64,000 nt of DNA from G963677445 sp963678275 (lineage in GTDB: Bacteria > Bacteroidota > Ignavibacteria > Ignavibacteriales > Melioribacteraceae): positions 6,634,001 through 6,698,000 of the forward strand of contig OY782765.1 of assembly GCA_963678275.1 (NCBI GenBank). The letters run 5' to 3'. A program made the translations under genes and the position numbers. The stretch's first letter is position 1. Each line of letters opens with the position of its first letter. The notes beneath the pieces were generated by a model. It was not told the origin of the DNA. It searched no databases and saw only the letters and a list, made by a program, of their open reading frames with translations. Below are positions 63,025 through 64,000 of this stretch, one piece after another.

Positions 63025-63429
63025 TTATTTAACACCTTTGGAAACTAAATAATCTCCAAGTTTTTTATCGTTCAGGTCCAGATGATTAAAGAACCATTTT
63101 TTTAATGAGTTTATCATTTCAAGATGCACACTGTTGGTTCCTTCCTCCACCTCCTCCTGGTATCCTCTCATTTTATTATAAATCCGGTCATGCTCCAATT
63201 TATGCGAAATGTAACTCGTAAATTTATAATCTTTCATATACTTTTCTTCGGTATCAAAATGAGTTCGTAATTCTTCAACGAGTTCTTTTAACAGATTCAA
63301 AGCGTGTTCATCCTGATCGGTGCCAAGCGTTCTATAAAGTTGATTTGTTATTTCGGTCATTCTGAAATGCTGATCGTCAATTGATTGGACGTTAACTTTT
63401 TCATTATCGGTCCAGTTAATATAGCTCAT
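63025..63429 (-). CDS. Bacteriohemerythrin
   Basis: Oxygen-binding di-iron protein of 134 residues. All seven iron ligands are present: His21 (DDQHF), His57 and Glu61 (THFDTEEKYM), His76 and His80 (SHKLEHD), His116 and Asp121 (NHLDLND). Single-domain form, probably for O2 storage, delivery or sensing in a microaerophile or facultative anaerobe. It lies upstream of comF on the same strand with a short gap (16 bases). Confidence 0.95.
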   Translation of the reverse strand: MSYINWTDNEKVNVQSIDDQHFRMTEITNQLYRTLGTDQDEHALNLLKELVEELRTHFDTEEKYMKDYKFTSYISHKLEHDRIYNKMRGYQEEVEEGTNSVHLEMINSLKKWFFNHLDLNDKKLGDYLVSKGVK

Positions 63430-63507
63430 TTTTAATCTCCGAAGTATAATGGATAAAGAAATCCAATAATATTATTATCTTGTTAAATAACAATATATAA
63501 ATAATTT

Positions 63508-64000
63508 TTATAACATTCCCGCTCTTTTTCTAAAAAACCACTCAATTGAAAATAATAATATTATGATAATAAGAAGTAATTCCTCAGACCAGAGGCGAAA
63601 CTCACTATCAAAAGATTCTTTTTTTCTGCTGAGGTTAGTGATCTTTTCCAGCTCAGTTTTAAGTTCGCCGATGTTTTCCGAAGAAAAATATTTACCGCCG
63701 GTGGAATTGGCGAGGAGCTCAAGAAATCCACGTCTCATTACCGGATCAATTTTTTCTATTTCTATTTCACCTACGCTGAATTTACCATCATCGCTGCCGA
63801 TTAAAACATTATTTTTTTCTGCCCTGACAGTATATGAGAAATCACCTGCTATTTCCGCCGGAAATTCACCTGAAAAGATGCCATTTCCTTCCGGAGCAAA
63901 AGAAATATTATATTTATTATCACCATTTGTAATCTCGGCTGTTACTGCGGCGTCATCAATAGAATTGAAGGTTTCATCATAAACCGATACTCTGAAAGCT
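63508..64000 (-). CDS. C-terminal part of a membrane-anchored protein (VWA/BatA-like family), 5' end outside window
   Basis: The frame is open from base 64000 to the stop at 63508, about 163 residues. It starts in an Ig-like domain (FRVSVYDETFNSIDDAAVTA, SGEFPAEIAGDFSYTVRAEK), continues with RGFLELLANSTGGKYFSSEN, as seen near the end of VWA-type or glutamine-amidotransferase-like membrane proteins, and ends with one transmembrane helix (ELLLIIIILLFSIEWFF) and RKRAGML. The catalytic or MIDAS part must lie upstream beyond the window, so the assignment is loose. Confidence 0.7.
   Translation of the reverse strand, partial: AFRVSVYDETFNSIDDAAVTAEITNGDNKYNISFAPEGNGIFSGEFPAEIAGDFSYTVRAEKNNVLIGSDDGKFSVGEIEIEKIDPVMRRGFLELLANSTGGKYFSSENIGELKTELEKITNLSRKKESFDSEFRLWSEELLLIIIILLFSIEWFFRKRAGML

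Overview
The window looks like a chromosomal segment of a motile, free-living, polysaccharide-degrading member of the Bacteroidota/Chlorobiota group, most likely Ignavibacteria-like. Four large secreted proteins end in the type IX secretion (T9SS) sorting domain with the 'QNYPNPFNPST' core. There are TonB-dependent receptors, a SusR-like sensor and BlaI/BlaR1, in moderately AT-rich DNA (about 40% G+C judged by eye). The exact lineage is inference.

Layout. 1-1.7 kb: blaR1 (cut by the window edge) and blaI. 2.2-7.2 kb: a T9SS beta-propeller protein and a GH9 glycosidase fused to a deacetylase-like domain. 8.2-13.2 kb: two chemoreceptors with sigma-28-like promoters. 13.2-16.5 kb: a GNAT acetyltransferase, then a PhnD-type binding lipoprotein paired with a sensor kinase. 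16.7-23.8 kb: a TetR-TolC-MFP-RND efflux operon (permease gene frameshifted near its end) plus a crotonase. 24.6-28.5 kb: a four-gene operon of complex I-like subunits B, CD, E and F. The iron-sulfur cysteines are kept, but the FMN/NADH loop of F and the quinone-site residues of D are missing, and there is no membrane arm. This is the most unusual locus. 28.7-35.7 kb: YbaK deacylase and two tandem paralogous T9SS proteins. 35.8-36.8 kb: a signal-less peptidoglycan-binding protein with a GH46-like segment. 38.5-41.1 kb: a SusR-like transmembrane regulator. 42.6-45.8 kb: a TonB receptor and a small companion. 47.7-48.5 kb: a PH-like membrane protein and HU. 48.7-53.7 kb: a plug/barrel outer-membrane protein and a secreted GH13 amylase. 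53.8-55.4 kb: an MsrA pseudoenzyme, a Fic protein with an altered active site, a Fic-antitoxin-like microprotein on the other strand, and tRNA-Arg(CCG). 58.4-62.3 kb: RidA, PanD, a small outer-membrane-like protein, a LytR_C protein, RsfS and ArgS. 62.3-64 kb (minus strand): ComF, bacteriohemerythrin and the C-terminus of a membrane protein.

The long gene-free stretches (7.2-8.2, 23.8-24.6, 36.8-38.5, 41.1-42.6, 46.1-47.7 and 55.4-58.4 kb) are filled with palindromic repeats. These are a pair of about 530-bp MITE-like elements in opposite orientation, three nested-palindrome (REPIN-like) elements, two clusters of an approximately 470-bp composite repeat, a 410-bp tandem duplication and a 190-bp-period tandem array. 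In two families, hairpins with different stems share the same loop bases, which suggests recognition by a common factor.

Functional links. The secreted amylase, GH9 enzyme, propeller proteins and TonB receptors fit polymer degradation at the cell surface. The SusR-like regulator could sense the oligosaccharides. Chemoreceptors and the PhnD/kinase pair add environmental sensing, and the RND pump and BlaR/BlaI add drug or envelope-stress response.
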